Source: Primulina eburnea (Eukaryota; Streptophyta; Magnoliopsida; Lamiales; Gesneriaceae). From it: a DNA stretch of 64,000 nucleotides. Positions 46,117 to 58,763 of the stretch are shown here, piece after piece. The notes below the pieces were generated by a model that saw nothing but the letters and a program-made list of their open reading frames with translations, made no database searches and was not told where the DNA came from. The stretch is taken from assembly GCF_022965805.1 (NCBI RefSeq), contig NC_133117.1, positions 10,440,183 through 10,504,182 of the forward strand, written 5' to 3'. The position numbers and the translations under genes were made by a program. Position 1 is the first letter of the stretch, and every line of letters begins with the position of its first letter.

Positions 46117-47517
46117 GAATCACACGAAGATGATAACAAAACTTGTTATTTTGTTTCTAATGATTTACCTAAGTGCGCAGGAAGCTGAAATCAGGCTTCT
46201 AACTGATCAGTTACCAAGCCTAAACCGAAACTTTCGAAGAACAAACTGAAGGTGCCAACTGATTGCCCAAATTGAATCAGTCCAACTGATATATCAAAGA
46301 CCAGTTCCACTGATTGATCAGTTGATAAGTGATTCAGCAGAAGACCTGCAGAAGCCCAGCAAACTGATGAAGAGCTCAACTGATGAAGAGCCCAACTGAC
46401 TAGTTCAACTGAATCAGTGAAATCAGTCCAGCAGACCAACCGATTTCATCGAACCAGTTCAAGACCAGTTCAACTGATCAGTTAAGAGCATCAATTAAGA
46501 ATCAATCAATTTGTAGAACACGACAAGTTTATTCAATGGAATCTAGCTGTGCATAATGGGTAAAACATATGTATTATGAATAGTACAATAATGGACGTTG
46601 CAGCAAAGATTAAAGTCGAGAGGTTCCTGAATGATTGTTGGAAAAGTCGAGACACAAATCTCAAGGAACGAATTCAAGCTGCAACAGATACAATTATTGA
46701 GTCTCACTGAACGATCATTTTCCCACCTATAAATAGAAGATCAGTGAAGACGAACAAAAGAAAGAGTGTGTGAAGATAAAAAAGGCACGCTTATTGCTTA
46801 TCAGCTTAAAAGATGCAATCAGCCCAAAGGGAATACTCAAGTCATATCAGCTTAGTTTAGAAGCTTATTTCCATCAGTATGTGACAACACCTTCCCGGTG
46901 TATTCTTTGTTCAGTTCTCACACACAAGCACACACACCACTACTCAAATACAGTCTTGCACAAAGACGCAAAACTTGTGTATGTAGTCTTTGACGCAAAG
47001 ATGTTAAAGAAGTGTTGGCTGAAAGGTGTTGCCTTTTGTCTATGCTAGGAGTCCAGACTAGGCAGTATTGTAAGTCTAAACTGAGTAGATTTGTACAAGT
47101 TGTTTAATAAATCAAAGTCTTCAAGTGGATCCTACCCAATGTGGTAGAAGGGGTGGCGTATGAGAAGTTGAAGTCTCCGAATATCCATAAACATATCTTG
47201 TGTATCTTACTGTTTAACTATCATTTTCAAATTGATTTGATCAGTTAGAGCATCCGTCAATTCAGCTTTCACCATAACTGAACTGATATATGCTAGAACT
47301 GAACATCTGTTTTTCAGTTATTCAGTTTACACAAGTTAAAAAGATTTCTAATATAACTGGTTTCTTCATGAAGGATTACTTCGAGTATCTCCGCTTGGTT
47401 CTTTAACCAAACTCGATTTAATTCATCGGTATGAACATTCATAGAACACGAGCTATTGTAACTCATTGAAGAATATTTTGTTTGAAGTATCTCAAGGTAT
47501 GAACACATGATCCTTCA
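46117..47517 (+). mobile_element. SIRE-like copia LTR, slightly 5'-truncated
   Basis: Aligned to 17690-19076 from the word gatgataacaaaacttg onward and ends at ..GATCCTTCA like that LTR. It contains the CAACTGA/TCAGTT repeats. The first 20-30 bp of the LTR are not recognisable and there is no TSD. Confidence 0.75.
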
Positions 47518-47916
47518 TATTTTATTCAACAACCAATTTTTATTAGCACTAACAGCTATAAAGAACATAGAATCAGATGTTTTTTCAACAGAGCAGTCTA
47601 TTTTATAGGTATTACTAGTTTTGTTACCTATCATTGTAATTTTACATTTTGAAGTCTTGACAATGCAGGTGTGCTTGTGGAATTCTACAGTGCATCTATT
47701 ATTACATAATTTACTTATGCTGACTAAATTATAACATAAATTTTCAACTAATAATACATAATTTATGACAATATTAGCATGGATAATCTTATTCTTACTC
47801 ACATTTTTACCTTTGTAACCATCTTCAAAAGTGATTTTTGGACCTTGATAGTCAATTATTTTTTTATAAGAACTTGAATTTCCTACCATACATCTTGAGC
47901 CACCACTGTTTAGGTA
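47518..47916 (-). pseudogene. pol: copia protease-to-pre-integrase fragment
   Basis: The minus strand reads GGSRCMVGNSSSYKK (just after the protease active site), ITFEDGYKGKNVSKNKIIHA, VLLVENLCYNLVSISKLC, then FHKHTCIVKTSKCK and NTYKI: the SIRE-type region between protease and integrase. It ends at the LTR end at 47517. The frame is open from about 47916 to 47515, a fragment of about 130 aa. Flanking LTRs belong to other copies. Confidence 0.85.
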
Positions 47917-47924
47917 CTAGGTTG

Positions 47925-48735
47925 AATTCTTCAACAGCTCAATATGTTGTATAATGAGCTGAAACTCTTAGTACACTTCTCTTCAAATTGATTTGTTCAG
48001 AAACAGGCTTCTCGCTGTTACAATTGATTCTCACAATACAACAACGCTCGTGTGTAAAAGATAAGTTAGAATACAAAGTGTACAATATTGATCCTTAATC
48101 AATTTGATGGGAAACTGAGTGTGTGAAAAAATAACTTAAATATGAATCTTTTGAGGAATGATGTGCGATTTGAATGCCTGGTGAAGATTGATAAAGCAAT
48201 AGTAGTTTTTCCGAGAGATCTTCAGTCTTGATGCATTACTTATTTATAGGTGTTGGTCCTCAAATGACAATAAATATATCTGGTACTCAAAGATGTGCTG
48301 GGTAACCAAAATTTATGCGGATATAGCCATGTGTCCTTGTTGTTTTGTCAAACATAGTATCAGCTATTTCAAATTCCTTGAACACTACATGAAAGGAGTA
48401 ACCAAAAGATCTTCTTTTGTTTATTCTTATTGACAACTTTATTATATACTCATAGACAGACTCTTTGTATTCAGAAAATTTTGATAGACTAGTCTTCAAA
48501 TTGATCTGTTATGTTCGAACAACTTGGTTCAAGTTGTGCTGATGAATAAACACTATCAGATAAAAATAGTTTAACATCTCGATCTCTCGATTCAATTTAG
48601 CTGGCAACAACATAGGTTGATAATCGTATTTGTAGTTTTGTTTAGTTCAGTTAAATAATCTGCATTAATATGAACTTGAGTTAGAATGGTTTAGCTTGTG
48701 ATAATCAAAACTTGGTTATAAATTTTGCCTCAACA
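47925..48735 (-). repeat. copia LTR fragment, paralogue of 36159-38604
   Basis: On the minus strand it starts TGTTGAGGCAAAATTTATAA at 48735 and follows the other copy through the site where the gypsy solo LTR sits (about 48220) to about 47925. It is missing the 3' quarter. Confidence 0.8.
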
Positions 48736-48790
48736 CTGTTTATCATTGGTTCGTAATCAATAACGTAATGTTTAACACATGGTATTTGAG

Positions 48791-51700
48791 TGAAACGTCT
48801 GCCCTTTTTTATTGCTTTAAAAGTACTAGAATTTTTTTTTCTCCAAATTTTCGGCCATGACTATAAAATATTTTTATAAAATATTTTACCATTTAAAATA
48901 AAACATCAACCCATTAGCATTTTAAAATCAAGTGAAATAGTCATAAAAATGAAATCGTCTACTGTTTTACCAAACCTAAAAAGTAATAGTTTGAAAAGAA
49001 TAGCTCATACTAAACCTCTCAAAAATCTCTCAAAAGCATAAATAAATAGTCTAAAAATCTTTAGCTTAAATCATGAATCATAAACGTAAATGCGGAAAAA
49101 TAGAAGCGCTGATCCTCGGGTTGTGTGCGCCTTCAGCCCAGTCAGATCATCCGTCATGACCTCCCTCAACCTCACCTGCATCCATCACACCTAGTGAGTT
49201 TAAAGACTCAACACACCATAATCTTTATAACAAATAATACGTATAAAACCACATGCAACAGTGAAAATACTTTTACGTAAAAATAACTTTTCATGACATG
49301 CATAAATAAACCTTAATCTTTTTCCCTTTTTTTTCCTTATCATGACATTAAAATATTTTAACATGATTATAAAAATTTTCCTTTTCCTTTTCTTTTGTTG
49401 AATTCAGATCGTTAATTGTGATTTTCCTGATCATGACATGAACCTCATGAGTTGATGGATCCATCTACATGTAACCATAGTACTGGGCGGCGGGGGACAC
49501 CAGCAACACTCTCATCGGTCAACTGCGCCCTGGCCTATCATTTTTTGAATAGAAATACGATCGTCGGGGTTCCCTCTGGGGCATTTTCCCATAAATGGGC
49601 TCCCTCTTGGGCCTCACGATATTCCCATTCTTACCATTACCACAAAACCGTTACCACATAATCGCAATGGTGGAAACACGATCGTCGAGCTCCCACTGGG
49701 ACCATAACCCTCACGATGTCGCCAACATTAACGAATTAGTCACAATCACTTCACTTCCTTCAACATTTTACATTCACATCACTTTAGAAAAATTTATGCA
49801 TAATCATAACATTTTTTTTTCGAAATCAAGCATGCAACATGTCTTTTAAATGTCTTCTTTAAATCATAAAAAACCCTTAGACATTTAAAATCATAATTTA
49901 ATCATGAAAATTTCATAAACATTTAAAAATAACCATATTTTCATAAAAATAGCATTTAGGGCACTGCCATGACCTTTACTAATTTCCCGGTGTAAAAAAA
50001 CCGTTTTACCACTGAACTCGACATTTTACGTTCTTGACTTTTTCTCGATTTCTTGACTCTAACATGTTTATTTAAGCTTACATGAATTTTTCTATAATTT
50101 TATTTAGCTTAAATATTAGACTTTTTCATTTATCTTTAATTAATTGTTTTGACGGTGTTTTAATCTCGAAAAATCCCAAACTTTAATATAAAATTCCTAA
50201 ATTCATAATTTAGTCTTTTTATATTATTTTAGCCATTATGGACCACGAATTAACCCCCCATGAGCCGTTTTCCAATTTTTCTTAGTTAAATACCCTAATT
50301 TGACACCTAAACTTCGACCCCGAGCCAACTTACGATTTTCACGAGTTACCCCCGAACCATGTCGACCCCAAAACTTGACCAACATCCTAACTTAACCTAC
50401 TGGACCCTTAGACCACTAAGAACCCCATGCCAAAGCCAAAAACGAAGCCCCTCCCATGTGACCCTATGCTGGCCGAGAGTTGAATCCTGCATGGACTCTA
50501 TGTTTGTTGCAATCAGGACCCTAGCCGAAACTCTAGCCAAGAACCAGCGTACCTAGCACTTACATAGGACCCTGAGGACTCGCCCTAACCTTGCCCAGCA
50601 AGCTTGGACCGAGCCCTTCCCTCCCCCGCAGCCGCGCAACCCTGCACGCGAAACTGCCACTTCTCGGGTAGAGTCCTAGCGTGGCTAGGACTCTTTCCCA
50701 GCCCTTGCCATGAGTCCTAGCTTGGCTAAGACTCTCCCCTTGACCCGTCACATGCGCTAGCCGAGCCCTGGCCCAAGCCAAGTCCAAACTAAGCGTTCCC
50801 TCAAGCAACCCGATCACCCTTACCCCATGACAACAACTTTCTGGTTTCCTTTGTTTCTATCCTTCGGTTCTGTAGTTTAGGCATGAGTGTGTGATTCTAA
50901 AACAGGAGTGAACCTCTCTTGATCTTACTTATGTCATGGCAGCCCCTTAACCGAACAACATACAACTTTTGGATTCAAAAATCATGTTTCCTCATGTTTA
51001 CATGCAAGTATCCGAAAATTTTCTGAAATAATTCCAAGAACTTTATGCATACAATAATTCAAACAATAATACGATATGATGGATGAGAAAAGGAGATGTA
51101 TGGCGTGCCTTTGCGTAATTTACGCACGAATATACGTTGACGACGAAGAACGGGACGCAACCTAGGCTTGAATCTCCCTTGCCCTTCGAACTTTCCTTCC
51201 CCAAAGTGTGTTGTGTGTGCCGTGAGCTTTGAGAAAGAGTTTTCAGATTTTTAAAGAGTGTGGCCGTGACAATGTCTAGCTTGAGTAGGTTTTTGGTATT
51301 TAAATATATTAATTACACTAATTAAATTACTAACTAGGCCTTAGGCCTTTCAAGCCTTTAAATTAAGCCCATTAGTTTTATTTAGGATTTAATCAAATAT
51401 AAACAAAGTTTTTGTTTAAATAAATTTGTGAATTTATTAGCCGGGTTGCCAAAAAGCTCGTATTTTAGTTGAAAAATCAACACCGATAAAATCTACGTCT
51501 CGACGTATAAAATCACCTCAAAACCCCTTATTTTCAAAAATATGAAAAACCATCAACCATATTTTAAATAATCCAAAATAATTATCTAATAAAATCATTT
51601 TACGTTTTTCAGCCCTCGGTCTCCGTTCCTCGATCGCAACTTGAATATTCTTTAAAAATTACATTTTAATACAACCATGTAGAAAAATATAATTTAAACA

Positions 51701-51818
51701 TGCAATTATGCACAACATAATTAATTAATGCAATTAAAACATTTAATTAAAATACAAGATAATTTAATAATTGCATGCATGTGGTTTGCGTGGACCTTTA
51801 AATTTTCGGGGCCATACA
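48791..51818 (-). repeat. 3' LTR of the non-autonomous element
   Basis: 3028 bp; on the minus strand TGTATGGCCCCG...CAGACGTTTCA. It includes about 100 bp (51684-51788) absent from the other LTR. Confidence 0.9.
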
Positions 51819-53057
51819 ATCTTCCCCCCTTACATTGAATTCCGTTCTCGAAATTCGCTTATCCTTAATAACCCAAATTTTAGTCTTAGTTCTATTATCC
51901 CAAAAATTCACGCTTCCGTTGCGCTACTCTGATAAAACTTAAGTTTTAGAAGGTCCTTATGTCTCCTTGATCCCAATTAATTTTCCTTCTAAATCCTTAT
52001 TTTCAAATCGCAACTTAAAAAGACCCATAATGACATAGTGTTGTTACTATTATAACTTCAAATTTCAGTTTTTCTTACGATCCCCAATATTAAAAGATGG
52101 ATAACCAAACTTATCATATATTACTTTCCTTAATTTATACCCAAAATATTCGTCGATTTATCATATTTCAATCTTAGAATCTCAAACGTATCTGCTAACG
52201 CTTAGATTTTCAAACCTAATATTGTTTCATCCTTAAAAACTCTTGATTAACATTCCTTATAACATTATAACCAAGATATCCCAAGGATTCAAATATTCTT
52301 AAAAATCTAAATCATCAGAAACTCTTATCAATTAACCCATTCAATTCTCTCTTATTGTTATACTAGTTCCCAAATTCCGTAATAATTGCAAAATAAATTC
52401 TTAATTTCCTCAAAAATCATCCTAATTGGTCCTTAATTTCAAAATTCCTACAGTTAACTCATAAGTTCTTGGCATTCTTAATTTCATTCTACAGGTTTCC
52501 CATAACATAATTTCGATAAACTTAAACATATTTACCCAAAAATTCAATTCATATAACCAATATTACATTTCACCGAACTTACAATCCCAATTTATATGTT
52601 TTATTATTACCAAAGTTGATGCAAATCCTTACTTATGAGTAATTCCCAAAAATTAATTCAACTAGTAACCACGAAATCATAAATATTTTCTTAGAAAATC
52701 TAGGTGCCAAAGCATTCATAATATTCACTATTTCTTATGGCCCAAAAATTGAACGTCAATACTAAAATCCAAAAATCAACATAGTCCAATTTCCACAAAA
52801 ACCAACATGCATTTAAATCTAAGTTCTCTAATCGTTTGACATATCCTAACTCATTTAGCAATTTAAGCATGCAAAGCAAAAATACTTAAAAAGCTAATAA
52901 ACATGTAGCGTAAACACATTATTCATGACATAATGCAGGTAACATCATACTGAATCACAAAAAGCATGTAGAACTTACAACTTTGAGGCATGACGACGGA
53001 TCTTCCCGGTGCTAATGGTGGCACAACCCTGTACAGGGCCTTTGCTCTGATACCAAC
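51819..53057 (-). other. interior with PBS and polypurine tract, no coding
   Basis: The PBS, tggtatcagagc, is the complement of 53044-53055; the polypurine tract, gtaaggggggaagat, is the complement of 51819-51833. Between them is AT-rich leader-like sequence with repeated aaattc and cccaaaa words. No frame of note. Confidence 0.88.
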
Positions 53058-55988
53058 TGAAACGTCTGCCCTTTTTTATTGCTTTAAAAGTACTAGAATT
53101 TTTTTTTCTCTAAATTTTCGGCCATGACTATAAAATATTTTACCCTTTAAAATAAAACATCAACCCACTAGCATTTTAAAATCAAGTGAAATAGTCATAA
53201 AAATGAAATCGTCTACTGTTTTACCAAACCTAAAAAGTAATAGTTTGAAAAGAATAGCCCATACTAAACCTCTCAAAAATCTCTCAAAAGCATAAATAAA
53301 TAGTCTAAAAATCTTTAGCTTAAATCATGAATCATAAACGTAAATGCGGAAAAATAGAAACGCTGGTCCTCGGGTTGTGTGCACCTTCAGCCCAGTCAGA
53401 TCATCCGTCATGACCTCCCTCAACCTCACCTGCATCCATCACACCTAGTGAGTCTAAAGACTCAACACACCATAATCTTTATAACAAATAATACGTATAA
53501 AACCACATCCAACAGTGAAAATACTTTTACGTAAAAATAAATTTTCATGACATGCATAAATAAACCTTAATCTTTTTCCCCCTTTTTTTCCTTATCATGA
53601 CATAAAAATATTTTAACATGATCATAAACATTTTCCTTTTCCTTTTCCTTTGTTGAATTCAGATCGTTAATTGTGACTTTCCTAATCATGAAATGAACCT
53701 CATGATTCGATGGATCCATCTACATGTAACCACAGTACTGGGCGGCGGGAGACACCAGCAACACTCTCACCGGTCAACTGGGCCATGGCCTATCATTTTT
53801 CGAATAGAAATACGATCATCGGGGTTCCCTCTGGGGTCTTTTCCCATAAATGGGCTCCCTCTGGGGCCTCACGATATTCCCATTCTTACCGTTACCACGT
53901 AACCGTTACCACATATTCGCAATGGTGGAAACACGATCGTCGAGCTCCCACTGGGACCATAATTCTCACGATGTCGCCAACATTAACGAATTAGTCACAA
54001 TCACTTCACTTCCTTCAACATTTTACATTCACATCACTTTAGAAAAATTTATGCATAATCATAACATTTTTTTTTTCGAAATCAAGCATGCAACATGTCT
54101 TTTAAATGTCTTCTTTAAATCATAAAAAACCCTTAGACATTTAAAATCGTAATTTAATCATGAAAATTTCATAAACATTTAAAAATAATCATATTTTCAT
54201 AAAAAAAGCATTTAGGGCACTGCCATGACCTTTACTAATTTTCCGGTGTAAAAATACCGTTTTACCACTGAACTCGACATTTTACGTTCTTGACTTTTTC
54301 TCGATTTCTTGACTCTAACATGTCCCAAATAATTATTTAAGATTGCATGAATTTTTCCATAATTTTATTTAGATTAAATATTAGACTTTTTCATTTATCT
54401 TTAATTAATTGTTTTGACGGTGTTTTAATCTCGAAAAATCCCAAACTTTAATATAAAATTCCTAAATTTATAATTTAGTGTTTTTATATTATTTTAGCCC
54501 TTATGGACCATGACTCAACCCCCGTGAGCCGTTTTCCAATTTTTCTTAGTTAAATACCCTAATTTGACACCTAAACTTTGACCCCGAGCCAACTTACGAT
54601 TTTCACGAGTTACCCCCGAACCATGTCGACTCCAAAACTTGACCAACATCCTAACTTAACCTACTGGACCCTTATACCACTAAGAACCCCATGCCAAAGC
54701 AAAAAACGAAGCCCCTTCCATGTGACCCTATGCTGGCCCAGAGTTGAATCCTGCATGGACTCTTTGTTTGTTGCAATCAGGACCCTAGCCGACACTCTAG
54801 CCATGAACCAGCGTACCTAGCACTTACATAGGACCCTGAGGACTTGCCCTAACCTTGCCTAGCAAGCTTGGACCGAGCCCTTCCCTCCCCCGCAGCCGCG
54901 CAACCCTGCACGCGAAACTGCCACTTCTCGGGTAGAGTCCTAGCGTGGCTAGGACTTTTTCCCAGCACTTGCCGTGAGTCCTAGCTTGGCTAAGACTCTC
55001 CCCTTGACCCGTCACATGCCCTAGCCGAGCCCTGGCCCAAGCCAAGACCAAGCTAAGCCTTCCCTCAAGCAACCCGATCACCCTTACCCCATGACAACAA
55101 CTTTCTGGTTTCCTTTGTTTCTATCCTTCGGTTCTGTAGTTTAGGCATGAGTGTGTGATTCTAAAACAGGAGTGAACCTCTCTTGATCTTACTTATGTCA
55201 TGGCAGCCCCTTAACCGAACAACATACAACTTTTGGATTCAAAAATCATGTTTCCTCATGTTTACATGCAAGTATCCGAAAATTTTTTGAAATAATTCCA
55301 AGAACTTTATGCATACAATATTTCAAACCATAATACGATTTGATGGATGAGAAAAGGAGATGTATGGCGTGCCTTTGCGTAATTTACGCACGAATATACG
55401 TTGACGACGAAGAACGGGACGCAACCTAGGCTTGAATCTCCCTTGCCCTTCGAACTTTCCTTCCCCAAAGTGTGTTGTGTGTGCCGTGAGCTTTGAGAAA
55501 GAGTTTTCAGATTTTTAAAGAGTGTGGCCGTGACAATGTCTAGCTTGAGTAGGGTTTTGGTGATTTAAATATATTAATTACACTAATTAAATTACTAACT
55601 AGGCCTTAGGCCTATCAAGCCTTTAAATTAAGCCCATTAGTTTTATTTAGGATTTAATCAAATATAAACAAAGTTTTTGTTTAAATAAATTTGTGAATTT
55701 ATTAGCCGGGTTGCCAAAAAGCTTGTATTTTAGTTGAAAAATCAACACCGATAAAATCTACGTCTCGACGTATAAAATCACTTCAAAACCCCTTATTTTC
55801 AAAAATATGAAAAACCATCAACCATATTTTAAATAATCCAAAATAATTATCTAATAAAAACATTTTACGTTTTCCAGTCATCGGTCTTCGTTCCTCGATC
55901 GCAACTTGAATATCCTTTAAAACTTACATTTTAATGCAACCATGTAGAAAAATATAAGCGTGGACCTTTAAATTTTCGGGCCGTTACA
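53058..55988 (-). repeat. 5' LTR of the non-autonomous element
   Basis: 2931 bp; on the minus strand TGTAACGGCCCG...CAGACGTTTCA. It differs from the other LTR by scattered substitutions, small indels and the 100-bp deletion near 55957. Confidence 0.9.
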
Positions 55989-55993
55989 TTGAG

Positions 55994-56550
55994 AGTGTAC
56001 CAGGTTCCCAAAACGTTTTTCTCAAAGGAAGCCCTGAACCCACCTCTTGGGTTGTGAGATATCCCAGGAATTAATTTTATTGTAGTGACCTCTTCAGAGT
56101 CAGCGATTTTGCTTTCCCGCAGGCTTTTCTGGTCTATTATATATGGAAAACATTTTCAACTTCATGGTTCTATGAAATTTTAGTTAAACATTGTAGAGGG
56201 GAGTTTTCAGAGAAAACAACAATTTCATTGACCTTCAAAACAATGGTGATTAGATCAAGTGTTGATAAAAAGTGAAACAATCAAAATACAAGATGATACT
56301 ATTCATGTCCAACTTGCATCCTGATTTCAGAACATATTATGTTGATCCTCGGTTTTATGTGGACCTTGTGAAGAGCATATTTAGGTGATATGACTAGCAT
56401 GCGTCTTCGCACCTTGTTCCTTGGGAGATTTATCAAAGTCTTTTCCAATTCATAGGTCTTCCTTAGAATTCTCATCTTTACATCTATTGCTCGGAATAAG
56501 TTGAAACTCGACCTTCTTAAAATGACTTCACGCCTTTATCATCTTCATAG
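55994..56550. other. unclassified segment
   Basis: No domain recognised on either strand. Position suggests it belongs to the gypsy remnant to the right, but the expected protease end and RT are not readable. Confidence 0.3.
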
Positions 56551-56560
56551 CCTGCTGTAG

Positions 56561-57042
56561 TTAAGAACCCGAGGAGAGTGACAAAACATCTTCTCCCAGA
56601 GGTTTGACTATTTTTCGGAAAATACTAACAAGTTGAGGGTTCACAAGTGGTAACTGGGCATTGTCTATTACTATTTTTCGGAATACATTGTAAAAGATTA
56701 TAATTGCAGATCTTCTGGAATCCACTAAGCTCTTCTTCACCAAAATTTAGATATCGCAGTTGAGATAATTAGTGCATCGTCACATTTTCCACAAGAGACC
56801 ATCAAATCTTCAATGCTGAAGGATAAATCTTCCCGCACTTTAGCTATCCGAAACACCAGCTGAGATGAGAAGGAAGTCATGATGGAATTTCCTGTCCCAA
56901 AAACTTGCGGTAGAAATTTTCTTGCATCTCCCATGTCCCCACTAGCCGGCCCCTCAATTATCATTGCAATAATGCCTATAGTGTGAAAGTCAGAGTCTTC
57001 ATTATCTTCATGATGCTTATTGTCTCTCTGTTGGTTATCCAC
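56561..57042 (-). pseudogene. pol: Tat-type gypsy aspartic protease remnant
   Basis: Two overlapping minus-strand frames. The first (57042-56737) has IIEGPASGDMGDARKF and CDDALIISTAI, the lead-in to a Tat/Ogre-type protease. The second (56743-56561) has KKSLVDSRRSAIIIFYNVF and VIDNAQLPLVNPQL. The catalytic triad region DSGSS has become DSRRS, so the active-site loop is damaged, and a frameshift joins the two parts near 56740. Confidence 0.75.
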
Positions 57043-57327
57043 AATGTTCCTCAGATATATCTACTTAATTGATTATGATTATATTTCAGCTTGTAAACTG
57101 AAACGATCTTCTGTAACATGTCTTCTGTCTTTGTGTAAATGACATTACTTCTCTAATTTTTGTTGCTTATGATTTTCCTTTATTGGGTGTGGGGCAATAA
57201 TAAGCTCTGTTGTTCGGCAACCACTAGATCCTATGTGAAACGTCAAGTGTGTATTGAAAAGAATGTGCTAGATATGGATACTTGGGGCTGTCCACTTTTC
57301 CTCTTCTTTCCTTAACTATTACTTTCT

Positions 57328-58018
57328 TTATTCTCTTTTTCTTGTTCCTAAAACATATGACCCAACATATTCCTCCACGTGTATGTATTTCTCTGCTCTT
57401 TTAAGTAATTCTTTTAGAGTTCTCGGGATTTTTCCTTCTATTGAATCCTTAAATCTTCTATGGCGAATTTTTTGCTGCATTATTTTGGCTAGCAAGTCAT
57501 GGCTGACATGCGGGACCTCGTGAACTGCTTGGGTAAACCGCTGCACATACTCTCGTAGACCTTCTCCTTTTTCTAGTTTACGTTGAAAAATATGTGTTTT
57601 GTTTGGGAAGTTTCTATTGATAGAAAATTGATGAAGAAAACGCAAAGTGAATTGCTCTAAGCTTCTTGTAGTTTTGGGAGGTATTTTGTTGAACCAAGAG
57701 AGGGCAAGACCTGAAAAATTTGTGGTGAAGATCTTACAGTAAGTGGCGTTACTGACATAATACAATTCGGAATTCACATAAAAAAGGTCGAGGTGATTCA
57801 AACACGTCGAGGTGATCTTGTGGATCACCATACCATTGTACTCAGAAAAATTCGCTATCTTTAATTCTATGGGTAATACTTTGGCCAAGATGATAGGGGT
57901 GAAAGGACTACGTCGAGCTGGTAAAGTTTCTAGAGAGCTCTCCTCCACTCTCGTAGTACGATGCTCCTGGTGGAGAGGTGTTGCATGGTTATTGGCCTCG
58001 TCCTCTTGAAGGATTGTC
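57328..58018 (-). pseudogene. gag: Tat-type gypsy gag, core
   Basis: The minus strand gives 230 residues without a stop. They include RRSPFTPIILAKVLP, the capsid motifs CKIFTTNFSGLALSWFNKIP, LEQFTLRFLHQFSINRNFPN, GEGLREYVQRFTQAVHEVPH and LKELLKRAEKYIHVEEYV. This is the gag of the Tat/Ogre lineage. The N-terminal part continues beyond the DNA transposon at 58019-58570. 57043-57327 between gag and protease is decayed. Confidence 0.85.
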
Positions 58019-58570
58019 ATGGTTTACCAAAACGGGATCGGAACGGCCGGAACGGCCGTTTCGGAACTGGAACGCTGCCTACCTTGACGGAGTTCCGGTG
58101 TTTGGAGGTATATGATGTGGGTCGGCGTTCCATGCATGAAGAACGGCGATTTAACGGGAAAACGGAACGGGCCAGGCTCGGAACGGAACCGGAACGCAAT
58201 TCGCGACGGTTTTGTTACGAACGGTCGCTAGTAGCGACATTTTTATGTATGTAGCAACGGTTCTATTCAACCGTCGCTGATTTATATCGGCGACGGAGTT
58301 AATATAACCGTCGCTATATTTAGCGACGGTTAAAATTACACCGTCGTTAATTTAAAATCGGCGACGGTTTTTAGCGACGGTGTTTCATAAAACCGTCGCA
58401 AATTCTATTTAAATGATATTTATTTTAATTTTTATATTTCTAAATATTTTCCAAAATTTTTAATTTTTATATATTTATAATATTTCTTTTAAATACCCGT
58501 TCCGCGAAATTTCATTGTAACTGGAACGGTAGCATCCGTTCCGATCACTGCGACCGCGACTGCGAACCAT
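58019..58570. mobile_element. DNA transposon (MITE-like) with GCGACGGT repeats
   Basis: Interrupts the gag. The ends are inverted (ATGGTT...AACCAT) and the flanks repeat gattgtc (58012-58018 and 58571-58577). Inside, ten or so copies of gcgacggt or its complement accgtcgc stand in both directions (58205-58400), and the outer parts are rich in ggaacgg words. The repeats are like the subterminal arrays bound by plant CACTA or hAT transposases. Superfamily uncertain. Confidence 0.75.
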
Positions 58571-58763
58571 GATTGTCCCTTTCCCAAATATTGGTGTGTG
58601 GCACGTCATTAATCCCTTTCACCTTTCTTTCTTGCAGAATCCTATCTATGCGATTAGAAGATGATCTGTTACCGGTTGTGTGCCTATTATCGTTGCCACG
58701 TTGTTGGGTTGCTAGATATTGAATCATTGTTTTGACTACGGCACATGAGGTCGTCTTCTCCAT
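58571..58763 (-). pseudogene. gag: Tat-type gag, 5' part
   Basis: Minus-strand frame 58763-58545 (MEKTTSCAVVKTMIQYLATQ..., then VKGINDVPHTNIWERDNH) leads into the gag core across the inserted transposon. It is the hydrophilic N-terminal part and is poorly conserved. Confidence 0.5.

Larger units (their letters stand above)
48791..55988 (-). mobile_element. non-autonomous Tekay-type gypsy element (LARD), TSD TTGAG
   Basis: 7198 bp, flanked by ttgag (48786-48790 and 55989-55993). Minus-strand order: 5' LTR 55988-53058, PBS, 1.24-kb interior, polypurine tract, 3' LTR 51818-48791. The interior has no gag or pol motif. It is a large-LTR derivative mobilised by proteins of full-length relatives. 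Confidence 0.93.

Noticed and set aside
50359..55081. Frames at 50359-50556, 50560-50817, 54578-54820 and 54824-55081 that look conserved because they occur twice
   Set aside because: They are the same positions in the two LTRs of one element; duplication comes from the LTRs, not from selection.
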